Shown: piece by piece, positions 44,814 through 54,051 of the stretch | Layout: each line of letters begins with the position of its first letter | Position numbering within the stretch: position 1 is the stretch's first letter | Source of the DNA: Candidatus Adamsella avium | Lineage (GTDB): Bacteria; Cyanobacteriota; Vampirovibrionia; Gastranaerophilales; CAJFVJ01 | DNA length: 64,000 bases | Direction: 5' to 3' | Assembly: GCA_904420445.1 (NCBI GenBank) | Contig: CAJFVJ010000001.1 | Coordinates: forward strand, 767,266 to 831,265 | Program-made: the position numbers and the translations under genes | The notes under the pieces: generated by a model | Told to the model about the DNA's origin: nothing | What the model saw: only the letters and a program-made list of their open reading frames with translations | Database searches by the model: none

Positions 44814-45518
44814 ATGAAGAAAATCGGTATTATCGGGGGGATGTCCTGGGAGTCGACAATTGAATATTATCGGATTATAAACAGCGAGGTAAACAAACGT
44901 CTCGGCGGAGTGCATTCTGCCTCTATGTTTATTGAAAGTTATGATTTTCAAGAAATAGAAGAACTCCAGCATAATGGTGAGTGGACAAAGATGGCAGAAA
45001 TCCTCTCTCAAACTGCTGTAAAACTTGAAAAATGCGGTGCTGATTTTCTTCTCATTGCGACAAATACAATGCATAAGGTTGCACCGCAGGTTGCAGCCTC
45101 AGTAAACATTCCTCTTTTGCATATTGCTGATGCCACGGCTCAGGCAATTTTGCGGGGAGGCTATTCAAGGGTTGCACTCTTAGGAACAAAGTTTACCATG
45201 CAAAGGGATGGTTTTTATCTTGAAAAGCTTACTGATGAATACAATTTGGATGTGATAGTTCCTGATGAAACTTCTCAGGATGAAGTTCACAGGATTATAT
45301 TTGATGAGTTATGCAAAGGAGTTATACTTGATAACTCAAGGAATAAGCTGCTTGAAATTATAGACGAATGCAGGCTGAACGGAGCAGAGGCAGTGGTCCT
45401 CGGATGCACCGAACTTCCGAATATAATCAAAACTTCATCTCTTCCGATAATAAACACAACGGAAATTCACTGTCTTGCTGCTGTAAATAGAACGCTTGAA
45501 GGGGAGATAAAAGAGTAG
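44814..45518 (+). CDS. Aspartate/glutamate racemase-family protein (YgeA-like amino-acid racemase)
   Basis: This 234-residue protein begins KKIGIIGGMSWESTIEYY. It carries the two active-site regions TNTMHKVA (Thr in place of the first Cys) and LGCTELP (second Cys). The Thr/Cys pair is known for the broad-specificity racemase YgeA. It probably makes D-amino acids in the cytoplasm. It has a GAAGGAG ribosome binding site and leads an operon with rsmE and cca. Confidence 0.88.
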   Translation: MKKIGIIGGMSWESTIEYYRIINSEVNKRLGGVHSASMFIESYDFQEIEELQHNGEWTKMAEILSQTAVKLEKCGADFLLIATNTMHKVAPQVAASVNIPLLHIADATAQAILRGGYSRVALLGTKFTMQRDGFYLEKLTDEYNLDVIVPDETSQDEVHRIIFDELCKGVILDNSRNKLLEIIDECRLNGAEAVVLGCTELPNIIKTSSLPIINTTEIHCLAAVNRTLEGEIKE

Positions 45519-45520
45519 TT

Positions 45521-46261
45521 ATGCCGCAGTTTTTTGTGAAAAAATCACAGATAAATTCTTCTGAAATTCTTGTAGATAACCCTGATGATTTGAAGCATCT
45601 TGTCAGTGTTTTGAGGATAAAAAAAGGTGATATTTTGAATTTTATTGATGAAGAAGAGTTTGTTTATGAAACAGAGGTTTCTGAGGTGTCAAAACGTTTG
45701 GTGAAAGCGCAGATTATCAGAAAAGAGAAGTCAAAAAGAAAGTTATCTTTGAATCTTACGCTCGCTCAGAGTGTTTTGAAAAACAACGCTCAGGATATAG
45801 CAATCCAGAAGGCTGTGGAACTCGGGACGCCGAGAATTATTCCGGTGTTGACAAAACGTACCGTGCCGAAGTTTTTGAGCGAAAAAGAAATAAGTTCGAA
45901 AATTGAAAAATGGAATAAGATTGCTTTTGAAACCTGCAAGCAGTGCGAGCGCTCTTCAATGCCTGTTATAGAAAGGATTGTCCCTTTGGAGGAGTTAAAT
46001 CTAGATGAGTATGACATAAAAATTGCCTGCTTGGAGCGCAGCACAACTCTCCCCCTGAAAAAGCTGCTGAGGTCGATTGAGCATACAAAAGAGTCAAAAA
46101 TTCTTGTTGTTATCGGTCCTGAGGGCGGATTTTGCGATGAAGAACTTGATTTTTTTGAGAAGAATAATTTCTGCGGAGTTACTCTCGGTAATTTGATTTT
46201 ACGGGCTGAGACTGCTGTTATTAGTGCATTGAGCTGTGTGATTTATGAATATGAAGATTGA
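45521..46261 (+). CDS. rsmE: 16S rRNA (uracil-1498-N3) methyltransferase
   Basis: This 246-residue SPOUT methyltransferase has an N-terminal PUA-like domain. The C-terminal knot motifs include VVIGPEGGFCDEEL and the LGNLILRAETAVISAL signature. It methylates U1498 of 16S rRNA. It starts 2 bp after the racemase stop and overlaps cca by 17 bp. Confidence 0.95.
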   Translation: MPQFFVKKSQINSSEILVDNPDDLKHLVSVLRIKKGDILNFIDEEEFVYETEVSEVSKRLVKAQIIRKEKSKRKLSLNLTLAQSVLKNNAQDIAIQKAVELGTPRIIPVLTKRTVPKFLSEKEISSKIEKWNKIAFETCKQCERSSMPVIERIVPLEELNLDEYDIKIACLERSTTLPLKKLLRSIEHTKESKILVVIGPEGGFCDEELDFFEKNNFCGVTLGNLILRAETAVISALSCVIYEYED

Positions 46262-47633
46262 TGATGAAATATCAAAAAAAGTACTTTCTCTTATTCCAGA
46301 AGATATGAATATATTTTTGGTCGGCGGTTTTTTGCGGGACAAATTTCTGCAAAACGAGTCTTATGACAGGGATTATGTGCTGATTGGAAAAAATATCATT
46401 CCAGCTGTTCGGAAACTATCTGAGAGTCTTGATGCGCATTTTGTTATGCTTGATGAAGAAAGAGAAATAGTCAGAGTTGTTCTTGATGATAAGATTAACT
46501 GCCTTGATTTTGCAAAATGCAGCGGGGAAAATATTTTTGATGATTTGAAAAATCGGGATTTTACGATAAATGCGCTTGCATACAATCTCCGAGAAAATGT
46601 TTTGATTGATACCGAAAATTCTCTTGATGATTTGAAACGGGGAATTATACGTGCTGTTGATGAAAAAAACATGAAAGACGACCCACTGAGAGTTTTGAGA
46701 GCGTACCGTTTTTCTTCCCAGCTCGGATATGAAATAAGCAATGAAACTATTAATATGCTTGTAAAGTACAAACATTTGCTTAAGCATGTCTCGCATGAGC
46801 GTATTAACGCTGAATTTATGAAGCTGCTTGAGGGAGAAAAATCTGCTGATGTTATCTCTGAGATGAAAGACAGCGGGGTGTTATTTGAGATTTTTCCGGA
46901 GCTGAAAGCTCAGATGTCAGTTCCACCGAATTTGCATCATCATCTGTGGTTGATAGACCATTCGATAGAAACAATCAGACAGATTGAAGAAAATTTTTCT
47001 TCTCAGCCCGATTTTGTGAAAGCTCATCTTCTTGAGGCTTTTGGGAGTACGAGCAGATATTCTTATCTCAAACTCTCAGCCCTTCTTCATGATTTGGGCA
47101 AACCTTCGACATGGACAATTGAAGAAGAAACGGGAAGACATCGTTTTATAAAACATGATGAAGTCGGAGCGCAGATGGCAAAGCCGATTTTGCGCCGTTT
47201 AAAATTCGGGAATGCGCAGATTGCTTATGTTCAAAAATTGATAAAACATCATATCTATCCTTCTCAGCTCATAAAATCAGATACATCAGAGAGAGCGATA
47301 AACAGGATGTATAGACGTCTTGATAATGAAGCGATTGATGTGATACTTCTTGCAGAAGCGGACAGACTCAGCGCAAGAGGTGTTGAGATTACTCAGGATA
47401 TAGTTGATAACAATATATCAGGACTGAAAAAGCTTTTGGAGGGGTATTATGAGTTCAAGAAAAATCAGAAACCTCTTGAGAAACTTTTATCTGGAACGGA
47501 GATTATAGAAATATTCGGAGTTCCTCAGTCGCCAAAACTCGGTGAGTTGATAAATTCCCTGAAAGAGGCTCAACTTGACGGCGATGTAGTTACAAAGGAC
47601 GATGCACTTGAGTATATAAAGAGTCTTTTATAA
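46245..47633 (+). CDS. cca: CCA tRNA nucleotidyltransferase / polyA polymerase-family with HD domain
   Basis: This 462-residue protein has a nucleotidyltransferase head (LVGGFLRDKFLQNESYDRDYVL, DFTINALAYN). The RNA-binding neck includes DPLRVLRAYRFSSQLG, and the C-terminal HD domain includes SALLHDLGKP. It adds or repairs the CCA end of tRNAs, which fits with tRNA genes here that do not encode CCA. Start 46245 or 46251 is possible; neither has a clear ribosome binding site, suggesting translational coupling. Confidence 0.92.
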   Translation: MNMKIDDEISKKVLSLIPEDMNIFLVGGFLRDKFLQNESYDRDYVLIGKNIIPAVRKLSESLDAHFVMLDEEREIVRVVLDDKINCLDFAKCSGENIFDDLKNRDFTINALAYNLRENVLIDTENSLDDLKRGIIRAVDEKNMKDDPLRVLRAYRFSSQLGYEISNETINMLVKYKHLLKHVSHERINAEFMKLLEGEKSADVISEMKDSGVLFEIFPELKAQMSVPPNLHHHLWLIDHSIETIRQIEENFSSQPDFVKAHLLEAFGSTSRYSYLKLSALLHDLGKPSTWTIEEETGRHRFIKHDEVGAQMAKPILRRLKFGNAQIAYVQKLIKHHIYPSQLIKSDTSERAINRMYRRLDNEAIDVILLAEADRLSARGVEITQDIVDNNISGLKKLLEGYYEFKKNQKPLEKLLSGTEIIEIFGVPQSPKLGELINSLKEAQLDGDVVTKDDALEYIKSLL

Positions 47634-47687
47634 ATTGTATGTTCCGGTGATGAAGGATTTCTAAAAAAAGGTTATAGTAATAATACG

Positions 47688-47743
47688 AAAAATGCCTCCG
47701 ACTAGTTTGGATAGAAAAACTATAAGTTTGAGAGGCATTTTTT
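47688..47743. terminator. Intrinsic terminator after cca
   Basis: AAAAATGCCTC (47688-47698) pairs with GAGGCATTTTT (47732-47742) with a long loop that can form an inner TAGTTT/AAACTA stem. The A- and T-runs allow use from both sides. Confidence 0.8.
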
Positions 47744-47755
47744 GTGAAAAATTTT

Positions 47756-48184
47756 TTATTCTACAGATACAGCAGGGTCTTTTATGTTGACTCCCATTTT
47801 TTGGAGTTCTCTTTTTGCTTTCGGAGCGAATGCTGTATCAGGGAAGTTTTCGAGTATTATTTGGAAGCAGTCGATAGCGTCATCTTTGAGTTCTCTTGCT
47901 TTGTAAATAATCCCGAGCTGGTAATAAATCGGGGCAAACTGAGGGTCTATGCTTATAAGCATTGAGTTATCAAGCTGCATTTTTATGTTAATTAATTTTT
48001 CGTTATCCTGCGGAGAGAACAGACCATGGGCATAGATTTTTTTTCTCAGGTATTCTGTTTCTTCTCTTGCCTGCATAATTTGTTCTGCCGTCATTTTCTT
48101 TTGTTTTTTTGCAGCGAATGCATCGTTTGATATTCCTGCAAAAACACAGAGAGAAAGACACAATATTAAAAATCTTTTCAACAT
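47756..48184 (-). CDS. Small exported TPR-like protein
   Basis: This 142-residue protein has a signal peptide (FLILCLSLCVFAGISNDAFA), then a basic helical stretch and one or two tetratricopeptide-like repeats (FAPIYYQLGIIYKARELKDDAIDCFQIILENFPDT). Such proteins scaffold periplasmic complexes. The partner is unknown. Confidence 0.8.
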   Translation of the reverse strand: MLKRFLILCLSLCVFAGISNDAFAAKKQKKMTAEQIMQAREETEYLRKKIYAHGLFSPQDNEKLINIKMQLDNSMLISIDPQFAPIYYQLGIIYKARELKDDAIDCFQIILENFPDTAFAPKAKRELQKMGVNIKDPAVSVE

Positions 48185-48274
48185 TACCCTCGACCCCGCC
48201 TAAAGTTTTTTGTTTATTTTTTATCTGATATTTTATAAAATAATTTGAGTTATTATCTTTCAACTTAGCATAAA

Positions 48275-49738
48275 ATGGACGCTCATTCAATAAAAAAACT
48301 CTTAAATAATATGTTTATAGCAGGCTTTCAGGGAGAAGAACCTTCTTGTGAAATCAAAAATGCCATCAAAAACGGTTTGGGCGGAGTTATTTTTTTCAGC
48401 GACAACATTCAAGAACGAGAGAAATTCAAAAATACCGTTGGTGAGCTCAAGTCTTTATCTGGCGGGGCGTTGATTGTATCGATTGATCAGGAGGGAGGAT
48501 TGGTTGAGAGGACAATCAATCTTGATGATAAGGTTGATTATATTTCTCCTATGGGGATTGCGCAGAGTGATGATAAGAGTCTTGTGAAGTCGCATTATGA
48601 TATTCTTTCAAGAGAGCTGTCGAGTTTTGGAATAAACATGAATTTTGCACCGGTTTGTGATGTGAATACGGAGGAAAAAAATTCGATAATCGGCATCAGG
48701 AGTTTTTCTCAAAATCCTCAAAGGGTTGGAGAACTTGCGGGAGAGGTTGTTGATGTTTTTCGCTCAAACGGAATTTTTTCTACAGCCAAGCACTTCCCGG
48801 GGCATGGTGGTTCATGCGATGATTCGCACAGAGGTATGGTTGTTATGGATTTGGATGTTGATGAACTCAAAAGAACGCACATAGCTCCATTCAAAGAGGC
48901 AATAAAACACGGTGTTGACGCCGTTATGGTCGCACATGCGATTTATCCTGCGCTTGATGAAAAGAATCCTGCATCTTTATCACCTGTGGTTATTTCATAT
49001 TTGAGAGAACAACTCGGGTTTGAGGGTGTTGTTATTTCGGATGATATGGTTATGGGGGCGATTGCAAAGTATTATTCTCCTGAAGAAGCATGTATCAAAG
49101 CGATAGATGCCGGTGTTAACATGCTGATTTTCAGGAATTACACAAAAGACAGTGATAAGCTTATTGAATTTCTAGCCGGATATGCTCTTGAACATCCGGA
49201 ATTTTTTGAGAAAATAGAATATTCAAACGAAAAAATACTTGGGTTGAAATCAAGAATAACTGATAGGGATATCAAGTTTGATGTTGAAGATGCAAGGAAA
49301 AAAGTTTTTGAAATGTCGAAAAAGACTTTTGTTGTTTTAAGAAACAATATAAGTCTTTCAAAAACGGACAGGGTGTTGATATTGCGGCCGAGGAGAGAAA
49401 ATATCCACAGTTATAAAACAGATAAATTTTTGGTTTCTGATTTGTGGGGGCTGAAAAATCCCTGCGAGATGGAATATTCTCTGAATCCTGAAGAAGAAGA
49501 AATACTCTCTCTTTGTAAACTGGCTGAAGGGTATGAGAGGGTGGTTTTTGTTTCTTATAACGCTGTATTGTTCGAGGGGCAGAGGAAGTTAATCTCAAGA
49601 TTGAAGATTGATGCCGCTCTATGTGCAGGAGTGCCTTATGATAATAAATTTTTTGAGAAAATCCCCTTTCTCTCTGATATCTTCGGGTATAAGAAATACG
49701 GCTTTTTGAACCTTAGAGATAGTTTAATAAATTCGTAA
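48275..49738 (+). CDS. nagZ: Glycoside hydrolase family 3, NagZ-like beta-N-acetylhexosaminidase
   Basis: This 487-residue protein has an N-terminal GH3 barrel: SIDQEGG, the NagZ loop motif KHFPGHGGSCDDSH and the nucleophile Asp in ISDDMVMGAI. A C-terminal extension (about 345-487) has no clear family. No signal peptide is seen, so it probably acts in the cytoplasm on peptidoglycan turnover products. The symbol is based on the catalytic motif. Confidence 0.9.
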   Translation: MDAHSIKKLLNNMFIAGFQGEEPSCEIKNAIKNGLGGVIFFSDNIQEREKFKNTVGELKSLSGGALIVSIDQEGGLVERTINLDDKVDYISPMGIAQSDDKSLVKSHYDILSRELSSFGINMNFAPVCDVNTEEKNSIIGIRSFSQNPQRVGELAGEVVDVFRSNGIFSTAKHFPGHGGSCDDSHRGMVVMDLDVDELKRTHIAPFKEAIKHGVDAVMVAHAIYPALDEKNPASLSPVVISYLREQLGFEGVVISDDMVMGAIAKYYSPEEACIKAIDAGVNMLIFRNYTKDSDKLIEFLAGYALEHPEFFEKIEYSNEKILGLKSRITDRDIKFDVEDARKKVFEMSKKTFVVLRNNISLSKTDRVLILRPRRENIHSYKTDKFLVSDLWGLKNPCEMEYSLNPEEEEILSLCKLAEGYERVVFVSYNAVLFEGQRKLISRLKIDAALCAGVPYDNKFFEKIPFLSDIFGYKKYGFLNLRDSLINS

Positions 49739-49872
49739 AACGATTTAGCAATATATAACTGATTTGTGCAATAAAAATTTTTCTTGATAGAGTCATAATA
49801 CAATACATAAAAAGCTATAATATACCAGAATGAAAGCCTTTTTGTGCGCTTTGGCGAAGGCGGTTTTTGATT

Positions 49873-50055
49873 ATGAACATTGTGGAAGTTTTGAAAAAAT
49901 TTGTTTATGATGTATGGGATTTTGACAAAAAAATTGATGCGACAAATCCTTTCAGCTCTGTGAATTATTGTAACAAAAAATATGTTGATTTCTTTAGCTA
50001 TTATTCTCCTGAAAGGCGCTCTGTGATGGTGTGGGTCGAGGATATTGATGAGTAA
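49873..50055 (+). CDS. Unknown 60-aa protein
   Basis: Starting at ATG 49873 it codes about 60 residues (MNIVEVLKKFVYDVWDFDKK...), acidic and aromatic. An upstream in-frame ATG at 49867 is possible. Ahead lie a TATAAT around 49813 and an imperfect GCCTT/AAGGC stem just before the start. No family is recognised. It stands alone between nagZ and another small gene. Confidence 0.55.
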   Translation: MNIVEVLKKFVYDVWDFDKKIDATNPFSSVNYCNKKYVDFFSYYSPERRSVMVWVEDIDE

Positions 50056-50082
50056 TTTGCGAAATTGTTTACAAATGTTTAC

Positions 50083-50109
50083 TCAAGATTTGTGGAATAT
50101 AACCGATAG
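50083..50109 (+). promoter_or_regulatory. Sigma28-type promoter of the 56-aa gene
   Basis: TCAAGATT (50083-50090), 11 bp, ACCGATAG (50102-50109) matches TAAAGTTT-N11-GCCGATAA at 12 of 16 positions with exact spacing. Confidence 0.6.
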
Positions 50110-50159
50110 AGAATAAAGTAATCAAAATGCTCGTCAAGTTTATTTATTTTGGAGGACAA

Positions 50160-50330
50160 ATGCAGAACAGTAACATCTTAAGTAATCTCTCAAACAAAGT
50201 CGACATGAACGAATTTTATGATGAGTTAGAAGGTGACATCGAGATGGTAAGCGGAGTTTATTATTCTCTTGCGAAGGTTTACAAAAAAGGAGGCAGCCGC
50301 AAATTTAAACATAATAAATGTTTTGAATAA
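50160..50330 (+). CDS. Unknown 56-aa protein, probably co-regulated with flagella
   Basis: ATG 50160 follows a GGAGGA ribosome binding site and codes 56 residues (MQNSNILSNLSNKVDMNEFYDEL...KHNKCFE). The middle is acidic and the end basic. A longer start at 50127 lacks a ribosome binding site. A sigma28-like promoter is 50 bp upstream and a strong terminator lies 32 bp downstream, making a complete single-gene unit. No family is recognised. Confidence 0.7.
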   Translation: MQNSNILSNLSNKVDMNEFYDELEGDIEMVSGVYYSLAKVYKKGGSRKFKHNKCFE

Positions 50331-50361
50331 AAATTTTTTGAAAATTGAATATGCACAAGAT

Positions 50362-50394
50362 AACGGAAGACTTCTAGAAGTCTTCCGTTTTTTT
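50362..50394 (+). terminator. Intrinsic terminator after the 56-aa gene
   Basis: A 28-bp perfect palindrome (50362-50389, arms AACGGAAGACTTCT) overlaps a run of seven Ts. It directly abuts the end of the convergent gene at 50393. Confidence 0.9.
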
Positions 50395-51163
50395 ATTTGA
50401 CATTTCTGTTTTCAACCCCGAATCCAAAGAGGGCAAAGTCATATTTTGCAGGGTCAGAAGGGTCGCATTCTTTGAGGATGTCTGTAATCATCTCAGCTTT
50501 TTGCCAGTCATTTGATTTTCGGGAACAAATGCCAAGAACCTGAGAAATTCTTGCAACATGGGTATCAAGAGGAATGATGAGTTTTGCAGGGTCAACAGAT
50601 GTCCATAGCCCAAGGTCAACAGGGGGCTTTCTGACCATCCATTTTAAAAATAAATTAAGTCGTTTGCACGCACTGTTGTTAACAGGTGAAGGCAAAAGGA
50701 AATTCAGACCTCTCATTTGAGGGCAAAAGGATTTTATTTCTCCCGAAAAACCTATCAGCGCATTTTTTATGTTTTTGTCGTCTTTTTGGTAGTATTTAAC
50801 GAACATATCCTCGAAGCAGTCGTATTTTTTCAGGCTTTCTGAGAGGCAGTGGAAAAAAGCTACCAAATCTTGAGATGATGTATAGCGGTAGTTCACTCCA
50901 TCAAAAATTTTTTCTCCTTTTTCGACAGTATATTTTTTGCAGAATTCATACGGTTCATATTCCATAAGTTCATGGATTTTATTTACTATTGCGATGATGT
51001 GTTTTCTGTTTCCATAGGCAAGCGAAGATGCCACAAGTCCTGAGATTTCTGCGTCCTGTTTTTTTGAAAAGCGGTGTATGAACTGTATCGGGTCATGAGA
51101 GATAAACTCTTCCGTTTCATATTTTTTGACAAGGTCATCAAGATGTTCTTTCAGGTTTTCCAT
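50393..51163 (-). CDS. TIGR02757/DUF2400-family protein
   Basis: This 256-residue protein has the family signatures HDPIQFIHRFSKKQDAEISGLVASSLAYGNR near the start and PLDTHVARISQVLG near the C-terminus. The latter resembles a helix-hairpin-helix base-excision glycosylase region. Function is unknown. Its start lies 26 bp inside tadA, with a GAGAGGAAG ribosome binding site. Confidence 0.9.
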   Translation of the reverse strand: MENLKEHLDDLVKKYETEEFISHDPIQFIHRFSKKQDAEISGLVASSLAYGNRKHIIAIVNKIHELMEYEPYEFCKKYTVEKGEKIFDGVNYRYTSSQDLVAFFHCLSESLKKYDCFEDMFVKYYQKDDKNIKNALIGFSGEIKSFCPQMRGLNFLLPSPVNNSACKRLNLFLKWMVRKPPVDLGLWTSVDPAKLIIPLDTHVARISQVLGICSRKSNDWQKAEMITDILKECDPSDPAKYDFALFGFGVENRNVK

Positions 51164-51605
51164 ATTCTTCCTCTCTGAGTTGTTTGAAATAATTTGTCAG
51201 TATTTTTGAACATTCATTTTCGAGTATGCCGCCTTGGATTTTTATTTTTGAATTCATTATGCGGCTCATGTTGATTTTAGACCCGAATGCTCCGTATAAC
51301 AAGTCGTAAGCACCAAAGTATACTTCGTTTATTCTGCTTAAAATTATTGCTGCAGCGCACATAGGGCAGGGTTCGAGGGTGACATAGAGTTTGATGTTTT
51401 TTCCTCTGAAGTCGCCTATTTTTTTGAGCCCTTCTTCTATAACAATTTTTTCCGCATGGTTGAGAGGGTTTGATGTGCGCTCTTTTTGATTTGAGGCAGC
51501 TGCAATCACCCTGTCATCGCACACGAGTACAGCTCCTATAGGGAGGTCATTTTGTGATGTTGAAGCTTCCTTAAGAGCCAGTGTCATAAACTGTTCGTTA
51601 TTCAT
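51138..51605 (-). CDS. tadA: tRNA-specific adenosine deaminase
   Basis: About 155 residues. A zinc deaminase with HAE (NHAEKIVIEEG) and PCPMCAAAI motifs, the TadA arrangement that converts A34 to inosine in tRNA-Arg. The start MNNEQFMTLALKEA (51605) is chosen over a long upstream in-frame extension, because it matches usual TadA length and overlaps the kinase stop by 8 bp. Confidence 0.92.
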   Translation of the reverse strand: MNNEQFMTLALKEASTSQNDLPIGAVLVCDDRVIAAASNQKERTSNPLNHAEKIVIEEGLKKIGDFRGKNIKLYVTLEPCPMCAAAIILSRINEVYFGAYDLLYGAFGSKINMSRIMNSKIKIQGGILENECSKILTNYFKQLREEEYGKPERTS

Positions 51606-53268
51606 CGTTGTCAGCAAGAGGAAGAGTGAATGTAACGGAAAAATCATTATGAGAAGAAAGCATAATTTTTCCGCCCATTGCTTCCACAAGTCCTTTCACA
51701 ATAAACAATCCCAGCCCTGTGCCTCTTGTTGTTCTTGTTGTCGAGTCATCCATTCTTGTAAATTTATCGAAGAGTTTGTTGAGTTTCTCTTCTTCTATTT
51801 GCTGGCATTCATTTTGTATCACAACTTTGGCAAACTGGCTGTCTGATGAGATATGGACATTTATCTCTGTATCAGGAATTGCATATTTGGCGGCATTTTC
51901 GAGCAGGTTTATTATAATCTGCTCGACCCTGTCTTCATCAGCATAAACAAGCGGGCATTCTTCAGGCATGAATATATTTATTACCCTGCCTGTGTTGTGG
52001 CGCATAAACAGTGCTACATTATCAATAATCGAGGCGATGTTTATGTTCTCAGGGAACACTCGCAGGACTGAGGTTTCGATATCAGGGATGACAAGCAAAT
52101 CTTCGACCATTCTGCTGAGGCGTTCCGTCTGGCGTTTGATGGTTTTGAGCGATTTAATTCTCATATCCTCGGTGATAGTGACATCATTTCTTAGAAGTCT
52201 TGAGGTATAACCTTTTATGCTTGTAAGCGGTGTTCTGAATTCATGGCTGACAGTGTCTATGAGGTTTGATTTGAAACTATCGAGTTGTTTGAGTCTTTCA
52301 TTTTTGTCGTTGATTTCCTTATAGGAGTGGCGTATTTTATCGACCATTTTGTTGAATTCATGTGCGAGGAACATAACTTCATAAGGCGTCATGTAGTTGA
52401 CAATCAATCTTATGCGTCTGTCGTAGTTTCCTTCAGATACTGCTTTGATTGCTTTGAAGAGCTGGCGTAAGTTTGTATAAAGTGAAATCATATAAGTAAG
52501 GCATATAACAATTATTGCGGCTGCCGCAGCAAGAGTCGCAACGATAATTTTGTATCTTGCTTCTTTTATGCCGTATTTGGTCACTTTGACTGGCGTTGTG
52601 ACAACTACTTTCCAATTCGGGTTCTGGGTTTGGATTACCATATTCGGCTGGTTTTTGATTTCGAAGAAAAACTGAGGTTCGTCATTTTCAATTTTTGAGG
52701 GCATCATCTCAAGCAGCTGTTTTGTCAGCTCATCGTTGTAAATTGATGCAAAGACAAGGTCGTTGTCTTCATCAAAAACATAAAGACGGCGCTCTTTGTC
52801 GTTGAAGTGTTCGAGGACGTCCTGTCTGAACTTTTCAGTGTCGATAATTTCTTCAATATATTTTTTGTCGTTTATTTTGTAGGTAATTCTTATAAGCTTT
52901 TGTTTATTATCGTAGCTGACAGAGGGATTAAACTCCGTATCTTCAAGATGACTATGGTGTAGTTTGAGGGATTTTATTGAAGGGTCTTCATCTATTATGC
53001 TTTTTATAAATTGTTTTTTCTTCGTTTGTGTCGGGAGATAGTCGAGAAAACCTGCAATTCTAATCAAAAGATTTTTCTTTGATTCAAGATTATTCTGGAT
53101 GTATTGATATGAGTTCAGGGTGTTTATCTGAACAGAAGATTGCAGTTCTCTTCTGATTGCCTGTTGATTAACGTTTGCGATAATTAGCGTGCTGACAACA
53201 AGCGGTACTATTACCGCAAAAATCAGTACGATAATTATCTGCTCGACTATACGAAGACGTCTTCTCAT
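51598..53268 (-). CDS. Sensor histidine kinase
   Basis: This 556-residue protein has TM1 near residues 11-33, a periplasmic sensor of about 205 residues, TM2 near 244-266 and HAMP near 270-325. A HisKA domain has the phospho-accepting His in DTVSHEFRTPLTS. The HATPase domain has NLLENAAKYA and GTGLGLFIVKGLVEAMGG. It partners with the response regulator just upstream (4-bp overlap). The signal is unknown. The sequence resembles VicK/PhoR-type kinases. Confidence 0.93.
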   Translation of the reverse strand: MRRRLRIVEQIIIVLIFAVIVPLVVSTLIIANVNQQAIRRELQSSVQINTLNSYQYIQNNLESKKNLLIRIAGFLDYLPTQTKKKQFIKSIIDEDPSIKSLKLHHSHLEDTEFNPSVSYDNKQKLIRITYKINDKKYIEEIIDTEKFRQDVLEHFNDKERRLYVFDEDNDLVFASIYNDELTKQLLEMMPSKIENDEPQFFFEIKNQPNMVIQTQNPNWKVVVTTPVKVTKYGIKEARYKIIVATLAAAAAIIVICLTYMISLYTNLRQLFKAIKAVSEGNYDRRIRLIVNYMTPYEVMFLAHEFNKMVDKIRHSYKEINDKNERLKQLDSFKSNLIDTVSHEFRTPLTSIKGYTSRLLRNDVTITEDMRIKSLKTIKRQTERLSRMVEDLLVIPDIETSVLRVFPENINIASIIDNVALFMRHNTGRVINIFMPEECPLVYADEDRVEQIIINLLENAAKYAIPDTEINVHISSDSQFAKVVIQNECQQIEEEKLNKLFDKFTRMDDSTTRTTRGTGLGLFIVKGLVEAMGGKIMLSSHNDFSVTFTLPLADNDE

Positions 53269-53963
53269 AGTTCACCAAACGGAGTCAGCTTATAACCGAC
53301 GCCTGTTACCGTATGCAAAAATTCGGGATGTTTCGGATTAGTTTCTATTTTCTGTCTCAGTCCGCCTACGTGGACTCTGACCATTCTGACATCCTCATCT
53401 TCGTCATATCCCCACACCTCATTCAACAGTGTTGTAAGGCTTACTGCTTTGTTTGCATATTGCATAAGACAGTAGAGAATTTCGAACTCCGTAGGTGTGA
53501 GTTTGATTATTTGTCCCTTGATTGATGTTTCGAGTGATTCCGGAAATAGTTTGATTTCTCCGAGTGAAAGTGTTTCATTTGTTGAGGTATTGCCTGCCGG
53601 GGCGTTTCTGCGCAACAATGCTCTGACTCTGACAAGGAGTTCCTGAATATCAAACGGTTTGACAAGATAGTCATCGGCACCGCAGTTAAATCCCTTAACT
53701 TTATCTTCGATTGCGCCTTTTGCCGTAAGCAGAAGAATAGGCACTTTTTTATTCACTTTTCTGATGTTTTGACAGACTTCAAACCCGTCCATTTTTGGCA
53801 TCATGACATCAAGGATTATCAGTTCGTAGTCTGATTTGAGTGCCATATTCAACCCCATCTGTCCGTCAGTTGCCGTATCGATACTGAAACCGCTCATTTC
53901 AAGGTCGGTTTTTATGAAGTCACGTATTTCTGCGTCATCATCAACTATTAAAAACCTGCTCAT
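53265..53963 (-). CDS. OmpR/PhoB-family response regulator
   Basis: This 232-residue protein has a receiver domain with DDD at 8-10, the phosphorylated Asp in LIILDVMMPKMDGF (near residue 53) and LLTAKG. A C-terminal winged-helix DNA-binding domain (about 132-228) follows. It is the first gene of the unit RR-HK-tadA-TIGR02757. Confidence 0.95.
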   Translation of the reverse strand: MSRFLIVDDDAEIRDFIKTDLEMSGFSIDTATDGQMGLNMALKSDYELIILDVMMPKMDGFEVCQNIRKVNKKVPILLLTAKGAIEDKVKGFNCGADDYLVKPFDIQELLVRVRALLRRNAPAGNTSTNETLSLGEIKLFPESLETSIKGQIIKLTPTEFEILYCLMQYANKAVSLTTLLNEVWGYDEDEDVRMVRVHVGGLRQKIETNPKHPEFLHTVTGVGYKLTPFGEL

Positions 53964-54051
53964 AGAAAAATCCCTCTTTGTGTATGTCTTATTTTCTCAC
54001 ACTAGAGGGGTTTTTCTCAATAATATGTAAAATTATGTTATGGTTCGTTCT

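Noticed and set aside
48200-48275. Sigma28-like TAAAGTTT at about 48199
   Set aside because: No -10 sequence with correct spacing follows. The next GATA-like stretch is 16 bp away, not 11.
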